Assembly (NCBI RefSeq): GCF_019649055.1
Contig: NW_026570281.1
Location: 372,001 to 436,000, forward strand
Direction of reading: 5' to 3'
Source of the DNA: Paramacrobiotus metropolitanus
Taxonomy: Eukaryota; Tardigrada; Eutardigrada; Parachela; Macrobiotidae
Length of the DNA stretch: 64,000 nt
The translations under genes were made by a program, and so were the position numbers. The notes beneath the pieces are model-generated. The model ran no database searches, had not been told where the DNA came from, and worked only from the letters and a program-made list of their open reading frames with translations. Shown here piece after piece: positions 12,562-24,720 of this stretch; position 1 is the stretch's first letter, and each line of letters starts with the position of its first letter.

Positions 12562-12842
12562 GCTGCATCATTCATATGATCCGAGCTCGTGAACCTGATT
12601 CGAGAGACTGACTAACAACACGACTGAACTGCTCGACCAACACTGCACAGTTGCAGTTCACGATTGTTGAAGATCTTGTCAGCAGACTGTAACGGTAAGT
12701 ATGCAAACATTAATGTACACGAGGCGATCTATAGTAAAACATCAATACAGTACGCGTAGTTATACTACTTGAGCGTTTTCCTAAACACGCGATTGCTGGT
12801 AGCTTGCGCTCGACATTGATGCGTGTGCTGTCCGAATAGGCG

Positions 12843-14702
12843 ATGGCTGTGCAGGAAGTGGAGCTCGGCGGAGGGGGAGTCTGTACGGAATCCTTGGTGG
12901 CCGATGCTCTGGCCGACGAATTCCTCAGCGCTGCGAGTCGCGATCCCTCGCAGGACAGCGCATATCGCGTGCCCCATTACAGCGCGCACCCCTCCACTCG
13001 CCAATGGCTGTGTCCGGGCTGCGGCATGCAGGCGGCGGCCTTCTTCTGTCCGCAGTGCGTCATGCACGGCAACTTCACCTGCTCCACGCTTCCCGCGGGC
13101 AAACGCTTCTCCGACCGCCGTTTGGCCTTAATACAGGTTAGTATACCAGTATTTGCGTCCTGTTCTTGCTCTTGCATTCAGATCTGGTATTTGTTTTATC
13201 AACCAATTTTTGAAAAATTTTTATCTCATTTGAAAATATCATTTTATGTATTACTGAAATATTTAATTTGACATTGGCTTGCAATCTGTTGAATTTGGTG
13301 GTTGAGTGATTGTCCGATAATTTTTATACTCCTTTTACAGGTTTGTCAGCGGCGGCTGGAGATGGCCAACGACTTTATTGGTTTGTCGGAGGAGCTGCAC
13401 CGTTTCGAAGATACGCAGCGCTGCACGGACCAAGCCCGCTGGCGTGTGCAGTGTCTGCGGGAGCACCTGAACCGGCTGCGCAGCGCCAACGACCACATCC
13501 GCGCTCAAGTGGTCAGCGAGGAGCGCTGTATCCAACAGGAGAACAGCAAGTTCGATCACCTGCAAATAACCTGCACCGCCACTAAGAAACGACTCATTCG
13601 CGACACCGAAACACTGCAGGAGCGCCGGCGAGAAGCCCACCTGCTGGAAGTTAAGATTATGAAGATGCGCCAAACAGCCGTCCGGCATTTGGTAAGGGAT
13701 TCTGATTCTTCATGTAAATCACGCTTTAAATTACGTACACGAGTTGCGTATTTCGGTTTTCTCGTACCGTTTGAGCATTTTGTAAAATATGGACTTAATT
13801 AAGCGTCGTTATTTTAAAACTCACATTGGTGAAACACGAAGGAATAGTTTCGAAAATACATTAATTACGATTGGAGGACAAAGTATGGGACGTTTTAGGT
13901 GAGAGATATTTTTCCGCTGATTGAAATGGACGCCAACTTGCAGCCCGTCCGCACGGCGTCCGACCAGCCGGTAGAATACTGTCGCATTCTGGAGCCCATT
14001 CTGCCGCTGGATGGCAATTACTCTGCTTATCACAATTACGCCTCCCAGGTGCGCGAACTCCCCGACGTCAACGTGCGCAACCCGCTGTACGAGGTACCGG
14101 CGGGGCTGGGTATGGTGGCACAGCTGCTGCACGTGCTGGTACAGATTCTCAACTTCCAAATGCCAGATCTGGTAGAGTATGGCCAGTTCCTGGGAGCCGA
14201 AATGGACGAGAGTTCCTTCCAGAAGGCCGTTTACCAGCTCAACTGGAATATTCTCACACTCTGCTCCTCCCAGGGCATCCTCGTCGATGAGCTGTCGCTG
14301 AAGGAGACACTGGGCAATCTCCTCAACCTCATCAAATCGCCGAAATTGGGCCAGTAAGTTGCAGTAATCAATCGGTTAGCAGAGTACGATAAAGAGTGAT
14401 TTTTGCGCTGCAGGACGGGTCCGTATGATTTGAGCAATGTGCTGGTGTTCACCGAGGATGAGCTGAGTAGTACCAGTGACTCCCGACTCACGTTGGAGGA
14501 AGCCGAACAGAGGACGGAGCTGCTGGATACGGAAGGCAGTGACGAGGCTGACTGGGAGACCATCCCGGCGGCCTCGGCTTCCGTCTTACCGGCCGCTAGC
14601 CCCCAGGACCAACTGACTCGGTCTACATTGGGTTCGGCAGTCAATGCGGTATCGGCGCTGTTCCGCTCCAGCGCAGATTATGACCATCGTCGCTACAAAT
14701 GA
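12843..14702 (+). CDS. ATG14: Autophagy-related protein 14 (Barkor), class III PI3-kinase complex I subunit
   Basis: Four in-phase exons (12843-13136, 13341-13691, 13899-14353 and 14414-14702) give 462 aa; human ATG14 is 492. The start ATG follows an acceptor by three bases. Residues 57-72 form a four-cysteine knuckle (C57, C60, C69, C72; CPGC...CPQC), as in Barkor. Residues about 99-215 are a long coiled coil rich in Arg, Glu and Gln, where the family binds Beclin 1. The next exon carries the conserved block IFPLIEMDANLQPV...ILPLDGNYSAYHNYASQV, then a segment ending LNWNILTLCSSQGI. The C-terminus is acidic (DEADWETIP) and ends in a short amphipathic stretch (STLGSAVNAVSALFRSS). This matches the BATS tail that senses curved autophagosomal membrane in vertebrates. 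Family role: it targets VPS34, VPS15 and Beclin 1 to the ER site of autophagosome formation. UVRAG is the main alternative, but the cysteine knuckle and BATS-like tail argue for ATG14. Confidence 0.93.
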
Positions 14703-16688
14703 TTAACTGCCAGCGTGTGATGATTGCTCTGTCTTGCCGGTGACGTGTTGCTTCATCGCGCTTTCAGGATGATACTTCTGGCCGGCGCAGCTGCACTGTT
14801 GCGATGTACATTACGCTTTCTGCTTGTTGCGAATTCGGTTATGTGGAGTTATAGAGAATTGTTGGCACTTGGCATCGTTTCTCTGTCATGTGAAAATAGG
14901 AAATCCACTTCGTTTCGTTATAAAAAATTAATTATTGCATCCTCTTTTGTTGCACTTCTACGCTGATAGCGGGATCTTGAGGCTTACGTTTGTTACATCT
15001 GAATGCGATGAACTCAGAGTGAATATCAAAAACACCTACTACCTGGGACTACATGATTCGGTTAACACAAAGATGTCTTTAAGTTTTTGCTGGTGACCCA
15101 AAACAGGTTGTTGCTGCCGTGGGCCGGCGGCCACTTCGAGTGATTTGATAAAGTACATACCAGAAAGAATGGTAAAATAATGAGCTGTAAGCACGTGTAC
15201 AATACAGGAGCAACTACCACTTTGTTCGATATAGCGGCGATGGCACATCTTCAATAGTTATTACCACGGGACATATTTTTGCGGGAGATTCTCGACGCTT
15301 TCCGTGCCATTGATGCCCCGTCTGCATTTTCGACTTCTGACTGCTCGCTACGACGCTGACGAGGAGAAACTGCGAGAATTATAATGGATACGAAAGCGGG
15401 TTCTGGACTCGACACACTCCATCGCGCAGACCAGAGCGGCATTGTTCTGCCCAGCGAAAGTGCTTGCGAAAGTTGAAACTTCCCAGTGATTTCACGGATG
15501 CTCTGTGTAGCAATAATTACGGTTAGCGTCTCCTCGACTTTGCCGCGGAGACGATGAATAATCAATTGACAAATCCATAATTTTCCCCGATTAGGCTCAG
15601 CGAACGGCGGATGTAGATATATGTATTTGTGCGGTGTTATCCCGGCTTAGGCTGATCGTGGTAGCGAGGGAGGAGATGGTTATTAGTTGATTCAACAAAG
15701 CCCTCTATTAGCTGCTAATCGGGCCGTTTTAACAAGCACTTTGCAGCCATTCACCACAATATCCTTCATACATATGCTCTGGAATCTGGATATAATATGT
15801 GGATCCCCGCCCCGCCCAAATCAATAATCTGAATACACACACAGTCGCCAACAAAATAAACTAATTTTCCAATACGCCAGCAGGAGCGGATGTACATATA
15901 TGCTGAATCAACATCGATTGCCGTTTGATTGCCGCTGCAGGTTGGCCGCCCGTGGAATCCCCACACGGTGTACTGGACTGCCGGCATACAGAATGATATA
16001 ATATAGAATATTACTAGTATATGCTTTCATTGGTATGGCATTCACGCGCCGCCGGCATCCGATCGCGATGCATCGGATGCAGCCAAAAAACACACTACAA
16101 GGTTTTGTATGTATGTACAAGTGACCGAATGCGACAGCAACAAGCCGTACGAAGGGATGCGATGCTGCAGGAGAGAGCGTGACCAGCGCCGGATATCCGG
16201 TCGGCGCCATATAATCCAGCACGCCAATTGCACTTGCCACATACACAGGAGCAGTGGCGGAGTCGGGATGAATTCGCTGGCATAGTAGTCATCACATCAT
16301 TCCGCATCTATCCGCTAACCGGCCCAATGCTGATCAAACAGGCCCTTTCTTGCCCGGTAAATTACATTATCCCCAACTTCCCATGGACGCCATCCCGCGG
16401 GATCGGCCGTGCATTGTCTCCGTCTTCCCCTCCTGCATATCAATGACCGCAGCCATAATCAGTTATTATCATTCTTTTTAAAGTGCGATATGCATGTGAA
16501 AAGAGGCTTCTAAGCAGTAGTTGGCATCCTTCGACGGCTGACCATGCTGGATTGGGCTCATCCATGCCGGGACGTGGAGAAGCCTGATCAGTTTGGCGCA
16601 GTTGCATTGCTAACCTTCTTGCCAGACGTTGTCGTGGAGCTGTTTGGCTGTATCCAGCAAGTGCTGGGATATTTGCACAACAATATTC
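14703..16688. other. Intergenic region between ATG14 and the nicotinic receptor gene
   Basis: The two genes are on the same strand. This 2-kb stretch should contain the ATG14 3' UTR and the receptor promoter and 5' UTR. Short ORFs on both strands show no domain or splice-consistent extension. I see no repeat or RNA gene. Confidence 0.55.
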
Positions 16689-19600
16689 ATGTGGTGGAAC
16701 AAATACGTCTTCGTGCTGCGGTGGCATCTGCTGGCCATATGTTTATTTCATGTCATCATCAAGTTTCATTTATGCGTCGGCAACGACGCTTCCGGATGGT
16801 CCGAGTATGACACGGAGATACCCTTCAGCTATCGCATTCAGTCGGCTTTTCGAGGTATGTACGAAGGCAAAAACTATCGTCGCTACAACCGGGGTAGGCG
16901 CGCAGGTTTGGTGAAGCCCGAAAAGGTCACTTACTTCCGGCATATTGATCTAATGATCTAACCCATGATCAAGCTGCAATATTTGCGTATTTCGATGACG
17001 ACAAACCATTCGTACGCAACCATATTGCAGCTACATCCTTTTGCGATTAATTAAGTACATACTAGTTTAATTTGGCGCCATGCATTTTCTTTACTTGCGT
17101 TGCACCGACTGCTTAACGCCAATTTTTACACGGGCCGTTTTAGTGTTAGCAGGTGTTCGCAAAAATAGTAAGTAATGTGTATCTAGTTCGGAGTTAAAAT
17201 TATGCGCATTTACCGTAGTCCAAAAAATTCTAAAGACAGGCATTAGTGATAAGCACTGCAGGAGAAGTGCGTAGTGCAGAAGAAGTGGCCTGGGTCGTTG
17301 TGAAGAAAATAATAAAACAATTTCAGGGCCCAGACTTTGCTATGTGTTAAAACGCTAAACGGTATGATGATTTAAAACATGAAATTAAGCAGATGCGGTC
17401 AGGCTGCTCAGTTATCTCCATCACCCTGTAGAGATGCGGCGTATAATAAACAGCGAAAACTGGAACTCTTAGACGCTAAAGAGTAAAAGAGTAATTTCGT
17501 AATTTAATCGTAGATGCCTACTGGGAGAAGAGAAGTTCGGACGAGCATAAACGTGAGTCAAAGTGTTGTGATGCAACGGTGTCAGTACAGCTGAATGGCA
17601 AAACATAATGAACTAGAATTACTTACTGCATTGTGCTAAAAATTTGAAATAAACACTACGTACGACGTATATTTCTAAAGATACCTTGGGAAATATATGC
17701 AATATCATCAATCGAGCGCTGCACTACATGTAGCGCTCTGGTGTTACCTAGTTTGGGGGTTAATAAAATTCAGATTACAGTGCTGCAGTACCTGATGGCG
17801 AATTACGAGAAGGCCGCCCGGCCCGTGGTCAACGCATCGGTAAGGTCACTAACTTGCTCACCGTATCGTGTAAAACGTTTTCGGTATCTTCTCATCGCGT
17901 GTTCGTTCAACAGAAATACCATGATACAAAGTTATTCAGATTGTATTCTATCTACGTAGACGCCCATCACGGTGAAGGTAGGCTTCGTCCTGACGCAGAT
18001 TTCCTCCGTGGACGAGCGCAATCAAGTCCTCACCACCAATGTCTGGTTTGAAATGGTATGCACCTCATATTACTTACATGCGCTACCGGCGTACGTAAAT
18101 TAGTGATTGCAGAGGTGCAGGTAATGAATTGCAGAGTACGTACAAAGTGCTCGGCTATTCAAGCACTAACACAGCCCCATTAGTTCCCCTTGGAAAGAAT
18201 ACTGAATAATATTATATTTATGGATGGTAGCCCTACGTATAGCCTTTGTGAAAATGAACAGTATGTCGAGAAAAAAGAATAATGCACGCTACGCCTGAAC
18301 GTTGACAGGCGCAGGCAGGGTTGTGTGTGTTAATTTGTTAATTCTTCTACCATCCTTAGGCTACGCAGTGAATGTTTGGCAGCACAAATAAATGAACCTG
18401 CCGCTTTCTGACACATTAATTTTATGCTAATCACAGAAACGTCGGCGTTGATGGGAAAATAACATGTCAGCGCGTTATTGTCAGCGATTGCGCCGGATGG
18501 TCTAGAGTACTGGTTTAGTACCTAGTGTAAGCCAGACGTAGGGTTGTAGACATAGTGCATCACTGTATAGACATAAGGCTGTAAAGAGGCGCTGACAAGT
18601 GACAGCCCGGGGAACGGTAATGATGTGCGTGCATGTGTGTAACGCTAATTTGATTACGTGTGCGATTAGGAGTGGACGGACGAAGTGTTGATGTGGGATC
18701 CGGTGAAGTTCGGGGGCATCCGCGTACTGATTATGCCCAGCACCAAGGTCTGGCTGCCGGATATCGTGCTCTACAACAAGTAAGTACGTCCACTAGGTAT
18801 ACATATTACTCGTATTGTTAATCTCTGGCCGCTCCTTTCGTCGGTTGTATAATGCAGTGCCAGTGCGTGACGGACGAAGAGTGACAACACTGCATATGAT
18901 GCTGTTGGCTGCACTGTGTATGTCAGAGTTTTTCTAATAATGTCGATGCCATAGTGCGGACGACTACAACAAGAATCTGATGCCGGTGAACGTCGTCCTG
19001 CAGTACAACGGTTCCATCTTTTGGAATCCACCCACCAAGATGCGCAGCACCTGCAAGATCGTCACCACCTATTTCCCTTTCGACGTAAGTGATGTCGGCA
19101 GTGGATTCACCTAATAATATCAGCAAATATTGCGTCCAGCATCGATTAGACATTTGAATAGACTTTCCTTTTCGGCGTTTGGCCTTCCTCACCGCGCATA
19201 CAGGATATGTTGTGTATATAACGTTTCAATAATTAATCAGCTCCCTCTTTTCAATTGCTACACCATCCACTGCACGCTCTTATTGACTCCTTCAATCCCC
19301 ATACATACCACTTTACCCTGCAAAGTGTGGCTGTTCCATTGTGTTCTACATTTGATGTGCTGAGTTATAAGGGTTGCAAGCCAAAGGTCACGAGCTTCTT
19401 ATTTACCTAATTAGCCTGACATGATTTCAACGCTTTATACCGGACAGAATCTGGCTTAATGCAATGACATTCCCAGTTTATCACACATGTAACCGAAAAC
19501 AAAAATTAAGTTATAAGTTTTGCGGAATTTTCGGTACAGGCTAACGTTGTGTGCTCGTATTTCGAACAGGATCAAAAGTGCCACTTAAAGCTTGGGTCAT

Positions 19601-21146
19601 GGATTTACGATGGCTTTCAAGTAAGACGCTACTTATTGCTGCAATCTTTCGATACAGGTACAGGTGGCGTTACGGGTACAGCTGTATCCTAATTATTGCT
19701 GCAAGTAGGATACAGGTGCGTTTAATCTTTTTTACAGTTAGACGTGATTAAGCGGAAGCCAAACGTGGACCTGACCGCCTACGTCCGCAGCGGTATGTAC
19801 TCTGTATGCTTGTGTTGTACAGGTCTGTTGTGCTTTAACACTTAACTGTCAGGCGCATGTTGTGCTAACTTGACCTTCGCACAAACACGAACCGTTGTAC
19901 TACTGCAGCGGAATGGGACATTATCAACACAACGATGGTGCGCAACGTCAACTACTACGCTTGCTGTCCCGAGCCCTTCCCCGATGTCACCGTGCACTTC
20001 CACATCCGCCGCATCACCGTCTACTACGGCTACAACATCATCGCGCCCTGTGTCATGCTTTCCATGCTCACCATTGTCCTCTTTTGGCTGCCCTGCGACG
20101 CCGGTATGCACCATTACGCTAAATTGTAAACCTTGTGATGCACTTATCGGCTAGTTCGCACCACAAACCTCTTGCAACCGGCTAATCTTACACGCTCTAT
20201 AACGTGTAACATGGTTTAGGGGAAAAGATAACTCTGGGATTGACCGTGCTGCTAGCATTTTCCGTCTTTATGCTGATGATTGGCGAAACCATGCCGGAAA
20301 CATCCGATTCGATGCCACTGTTAGGTTCGTTATGACAGTATTTACATGCACTGATGCACATAAGGTTTGAATTTAAGACGTACAGGCTCTGCATGTCGTA
20401 CAAACACAATAAAATTGAATAATCGCTAACGAGCGCTGCCGATCAATGTTTGATTTTTGCGGAAATCTTTCTTTAACCGAGCAGGCATTTATATCCTATC
20501 GACGGAGTTCATCGCCAGCTTCTCGGTGGCGATGACGGTCACCATCCTCAACCTGCACTACCGCGGCTTCAAGCGCAACCACGTTCCCGCCTGGCTGCGA
20601 CGGCTGGCCTTCGGCTACCTGGCTAGGCTGACCTGCATGCCGCCGCTGTACTCCATCGACGGCAAACTACTGCAGCTGCCACCCAACACCCAACAACGTG
20701 CCGCGCGTGCCTACCGCAATGCCACCTACCAGTCTGGCCACGATGCCGATGTGGAGCGCAGTCTGGACCTGGCCGAATTCCGCCGGCTGATCGGCCGCCA
20801 CCCTTACGCGGGCGGAAGCACGCCCCGCAGCGTGGAGCTGGCAACGCCGGCCTCCAACTGCCACTTTCTTTCCTATGACTCCACGCACTCCGCCAGCCTC
20901 TCTTTCGCCTCGTCCGCCCTGCCGCCCGGCACAATCCCCACGGGCGGTGGCGGCAATGACATTGCCGGTCGTGTCAAGTGTCTCCTGGACAAGTTCGACG
21001 AAGAGAAGAAGATGGAGGAGAACCTGGCTGAGTGGCGGCGCGTCGCGGAGATTCTGGACCGAGTCTGCTTCTATATCTTCCTCCTGCTCATCTTCTGGAC
21101 CACCATCGCGCTCCTCGTCCTCTCCCCGCTCAGCAAAGCGCCGTGA
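16689..21146 (+). CDS. Nicotinic acetylcholine receptor alpha-type subunit (alpha7-like Cys-loop channel)
   Basis: Ten in-phase exons (16689-16854, 17781-17839, 17960-18055, 18670-18779, 18955-19084, 19570-19620, 19738-19792, 19909-20103, 20220-20324 and 20485-21146) give 542 aa. The N-terminus [18 protein letters not shown] is a plausible signal peptide. Ligand-binding landmarks are NVWFEMEWTDE, LYNNADDYNK, the Cys-loop C177-C191 with 13 residues between, and the loop-C vicinal pair Y239-A-C241-C242-P. The vicinal pair defines an alpha-type, agonist-binding subunit. TM1 ([13 protein letters not shown]), TM2 starting [19 protein letters not shown] (cation-selective type) and TM3 follow. Then come an intracellular loop of about 150 residues and TM4 (ICFY-like [16 protein letters not shown]). 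It would form a cation channel opened by acetylcholine at synapses or muscle, alone or with other subunits. The first two short exons are the least certain part. It ends 333 bp from the convergent GPD2 gene. Confidence 0.94.
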
Positions 21147-21479
21147 TGCAGAAGACCCAGAGAGTGACCTTCGCTATGGGCGAAGATCGCGGCTATCGCT
21201 ATGGGCGAAGATCGAACACTGTCAAGCAGGTCGCCATTGATGTATTCTTCTGTCTTTCGGTCAGATTAAGCGATTTGTACAATTAAATACAGCCTATTTA
21301 TTGAAGCCATGAGTCACTTGACCTACATGCTTTAAATGCGCTTTAAATGCCGCTACATGTTGCTTCGTCCTACGCATGATATAGGTCCTGCCAAATTAAA
21401 ATCACCAAAACGCAAAATTCAATACATTCCGCGCAACGTCAACCAATTAAAAAGAGGCAAACAATTAATACATAATATG
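21147..21479. other. Short convergent 3' intergenic spacer
   Basis: This 333-bp spacer separates the stop codons of two convergent genes and must contain both 3' UTRs. A direct repeat of cgctatgggcgaagatcg occurs twice near 21170-21213. No gene is seen. Confidence 0.6.
21297..21302 (-). terminator. AATAAA poly(A) signal, candidate for GPD2
   Basis: The plus strand reads tttatt, giving AATAAA on the minus strand about 180 nt beyond the GPD2 stop. Confidence 0.45.
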
Positions 21480-24400
21480 TTATGTTTTGTGTGGCCAATG
21501 CTTCCGTCGTTCTTCCTGTGCCGCAAACTCTTGGAGCCGTCTGATTTCGGCTGCCAGTGCAAGAAATTCCATTAGGCTGACCAGCTTGTTACGATGCAGA
21601 GCTTTGATATGCTTGAGCAGCGTCAGCAGCTGTTCTTCGTCTACCTCGCCCAGTTGCAGCTCCTGCAGCAGCGCCAGCAGCCGCTTATGGCTGATGCCGC
21701 TGCCAGGCTTTTTCTCGGCCGCCTGGTAGCGCTCAATGCAGTGAGCCACTGCCTCCCGCGGTGAGGGCAGCACACTGTGTTCATGGTGCAGCGTGCTGTG
21801 GCCCATCTGACGCTCCAGGAAGTCCTCCGCTGCCTCGATCTGTCTGTGTTTCTCTTCGTCAGTCCACTTCAGTTCCTGACCCATAATCTCGACGATGCGC
21901 GGCAACACCTGCTTAATCGAACATCGGCATCTTGCACATGGCAACATAAAGAATACAAATTTCTTCGTGTTAGGATACACTGTACGCAAAGTTGCGTACA
22001 CTAGTACAGCGCTACTTGAAAGTATCGTAGCAGTCAGTCCGACTGACCTGTCGAGTAGCGTGCACATCCTGGAACGCCAACCGCATACGGCGGGCAATAA
22101 CGTCAGTGAGGTGGACGGCATAATGTTGTCGCACGGCGTAGCGCACTTCCGCTTCTAAGTACGGAAAGTGCTCCACAAGGCGGATGCCGGTTAGCGGCCA
22201 CGCTTTGCCCGTCACTTCCGCCAACTTCAACACTTCCTCGCTCTGGTCTCCATACTGGTGGGCCAAGTGCTGCACATTCTTCAAGATTAGCGGTTGTTTC
22301 GTGCGAAACGGAAGCTATTGCAACGCACCTTAGCAACGTCGTAATCCACGCCGTAACTTTTCACCAGCCGAACGAAGTAGTGCGGTTCGTATTCTGCCGA
22401 GATAAAACACCAGTCTTCACGCATTGAGTACAGAAACTTTCCGACAGGCTGCTTACCGTGCGCTCCTTCCAGCGGCAGCCCGAGCGTCTGAGAGAAGCTG
22501 TTGGCAGGTTTGAGGTTGCATTCGGCCACGGCCCTGTCGACAGTTTCCTCGGCCATGGCACGGTAAGTGGTCCATTTTCCCCCCGCAATGGTGATTAACT
22601 GCGAGGGACTGACTTCTACACTGCGAATAGTCACACGACCGTTACTTAAAGGTCACTAAGTTTGTCACTGACCGGTGTTCATAAAAGTAGCATCTGATTA
22701 CCTACATGTGAGTGCGGGCCAGACTCTTGGTGTCCTTGCAGTGGGGGTTGCGCACTAACGGCCGGATGCCTGACCACACTGATAGAATATCACTGCGGTC
22801 GATACTGCTCTTTAACAGCTCCTGGCATTCCTTCAGGACAAAGTCAATCTCCCGCTCCGTGGGCGTCGGCTCACTGGTCACATCCGTCGGAGTGTCGGTT
22901 GTACCGGCTAGCGTTATGCCCTCCCACTGTCAAATATAATGGGAATTTACCTGCTGAGGCCAGCACTCCCTGTACTTGCTGCCATCAGCCGGCTGGAGTT
23001 TTACGTTGTGGCTAAACATGGTGCTTATGTACCGCGCCTGATTTAACCGTATCATACGGTTAAATCATACATGCCGTAACGTCACACGTATGTAATGCCG
23101 TAACGTAACGTATGTAATGCCGTAACGTAACGTATGTAATGCCGTAACGTCACACTCCAGGCGGGTGACGGCAGTAAGTACAGGGAGTGTTGGCCTCAGC
23201 AGGTAAATTCCCCTTATATTAACGCGGGTACATTATTAAATTACCAGGACTGTCATGTAAAAGTTAAAACATATACATGAAGTAAGCATCTCTACCGGCA
23301 AAACAAAGATGACCCGGCCGTCACTAGTCTTGGTGCTAATGAGACCCAGATGCCTTGGGCAGTAATACGCCGGCAGCGCGATATGAATACCAGCGCTAGG
23401 CATGCAGATGGGCTCGGCGGCGGCGTTGTCGATCTGGCGGATCTCGTCGGTGAAGGGCCCGGTCGCGTTAATGACACACTTGGCACGGATGGCGAACTCC
23501 CGGTTGGTCAGCACGTCTGCGACGATAACAATGCCCCCACTATATACGTTGCACTCTTAACGGGATCAGCACTCAGTGACCTTTGACCACGACGCCGCGG
23601 ACGAACTCCCTCCAGCCGTCGCGCAACTTAACTAGGTTGACCACTTGCAAGTAGTTGGCGACATTAGCCCCCATGCGGGCGGCGGTGATGGCCAAGGCCA
23701 GGCACATGCGCGCGTCGTTCTGCTGGCCGTCGAAGTACACCAGCCCGGCCCGTACCGGCTCCTCGCGCAGTTGCGGGAAGGCCTCCATTACGCGCTCCTT
23801 GCAAACATAGTACGAGTGCCGCAGTACCGAGTCACCCGAGATCATGTCGTACAACTTGATTCCTGTACACACAAACACTCGTTGTACATGTAAGCACAGC
23901 AAAAATTACTTGACCATTCTCGTCAGCGCACGGACACTGCTGGACAAATGCATCTGCAGCTTACCCACCCACATGTAAGGGATGTCCCACCAGTCACGCA
24001 GCGGCAAAAGAATCGGTAGGGCGCGCGTCAAATGGGGGGCAATGGACAGAAAGTTGCTGCGCTCCCGCAGGGCCTCTTTTACCTGCCGATACAAGCACAT
24101 AAGAAGGCTCTAGACTTGACCAATGAACTGAGTACTCTACCATATTATACTGCTGCAGGTCAAATCCGAGGATGGCCGCCTGCAGGTAACGGACGCCACC
24201 GTGAATCAGTTTGGTGCTTTTGCTGCTTGTCTGGCTGGCAAAGTCGCCGCGCTCCACCAAGGCTGCAAGAACGTTCAAAAATGCACTAAATTGTAAATGC
24301 TGAAGAGTCTTGTGTTGCTTCCGCCTAACCTGTCTTCAGTCCACGAGACACGGCGTCCAGCGCCACTCCGCATCCCTGCAAAACGATTGACTATGCGCAC

Positions 24401-24720
24401 TCTGTAAACTCTGCTGCATGACAGGGGTGACATAGGAAGTGGCTGCATCGTTGATTAAGAAATAGAGTTCTCACCGTAGCGCCGCCTCCAATGACTAAGA
24501 CGTCGTACTCTGGTGTGTCCTCTAGAAAGGTTAGCTGGCCCTCGCGTGTCGGCAGGCGTTCGAGGTAATCCGGAGTTTTAAGATGGGCTCCGTTGGCCAA
24601 CCGCACGCTAGAGTATTTTTTTAGGTCGTAAATCTTATAGCTGGTTAAGCCCAAGAAACTGCTGCCCACGGCGGCGGCCGCAACCGCCGCAGTCTTGATA
24701 ATACTGGAGATGATTGGCAT
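21480..24720 (-). CDS. GPD2: Mitochondrial FAD-dependent glycerol-3-phosphate dehydrogenase
   Basis: Ten in-phase exons in transcript order (24720-24475, 24375-24330, 24262-24141, 24082-23965, 23862-23581, 23516-23296, 22926-22706, 22620-22329, 22269-22048 and 21908-21480) give 732 aa; human is 727. The N-terminus has a hydrophobic Ala-rich segment, as expected of an inner-membrane protein. The FAD-binding Rossmann signature VIGGGATGCG sits at about 76-85. It is followed by conserved STKLIHGGVRYLQ, YFDGQQNDARM, CVINATGPFTDE, TLAGTTDTPTDV, VWSGIRPLV and ITIAGGKWTTYR. Family role: it oxidises glycerol-3-phosphate on the outer face of the mitochondrial inner membrane and passes electrons to ubiquinone (glycerol-phosphate shuttle). 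The C-terminal exon aligns with the animal EF-hand region, but the calcium-ligand acidic residues are missing (IERYQAAEKKPGSGIS; LKHIKALHRNKLVSLMEF). The donor of exon 5 (G|GTCACT) is a weak match. Intron 6 is almost filled by a foldback element. Confidence 0.96.
22934..23220. repeat. Foldback (MITE-like) element in GPD2 intron 6
   Basis: The arms of about 75 bp (22934-23010 and about 23140-23220) are reverse complements with few mismatches. Shared stretches include gaatttacctgctgaggcc and cactccctgtactt. The interior has a 25-bp palindrome (23041-23065, atttaaccgtat-c-atacggttaaat) and about three tandem copies of a 22-bp unit containing gtatgtaatgccgtaacg (about 23068-23150). The element occupies most of the 369-bp intron and reaches to within about 8 bp of the 3' splice site. 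No coding capacity is seen. Confidence 0.88.

Larger units (their letters stand above)
9306..12842. other. Intergenic region between divergent GCLC and ATG14
   Basis: This 3.5-kb AT-rich region separates divergently transcribed genes and must contain both promoters. It contains a long foldback near 9.85 kb, an imperfect foldback near 10.6 kb, a possible broken gene on the minus strand near 10.2 kb, and a TATA box with a non-coding first exon for ATG14 near 12.6 kb. From about 10.8 to 12.5 kb it is AT-rich with simple-sequence tracts such as the TA run around 11.46-11.50 kb. I see no gene there. Confidence 0.6.

Noticed and set aside
20623-20934. Open frame of about 100 codons on the minus strand inside the receptor gene
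   Set aside because: It is antisense to the GC-rich last exon of the nicotinic receptor, whose sense frame is clearly conserved. It has no domain.
23068-23150. Short direct repeats as a CRISPR-like array
   Set aside because: The repeats are adjacent with no unique spacers, lie inside a foldback in an animal intron, and have no cas genes nearby.
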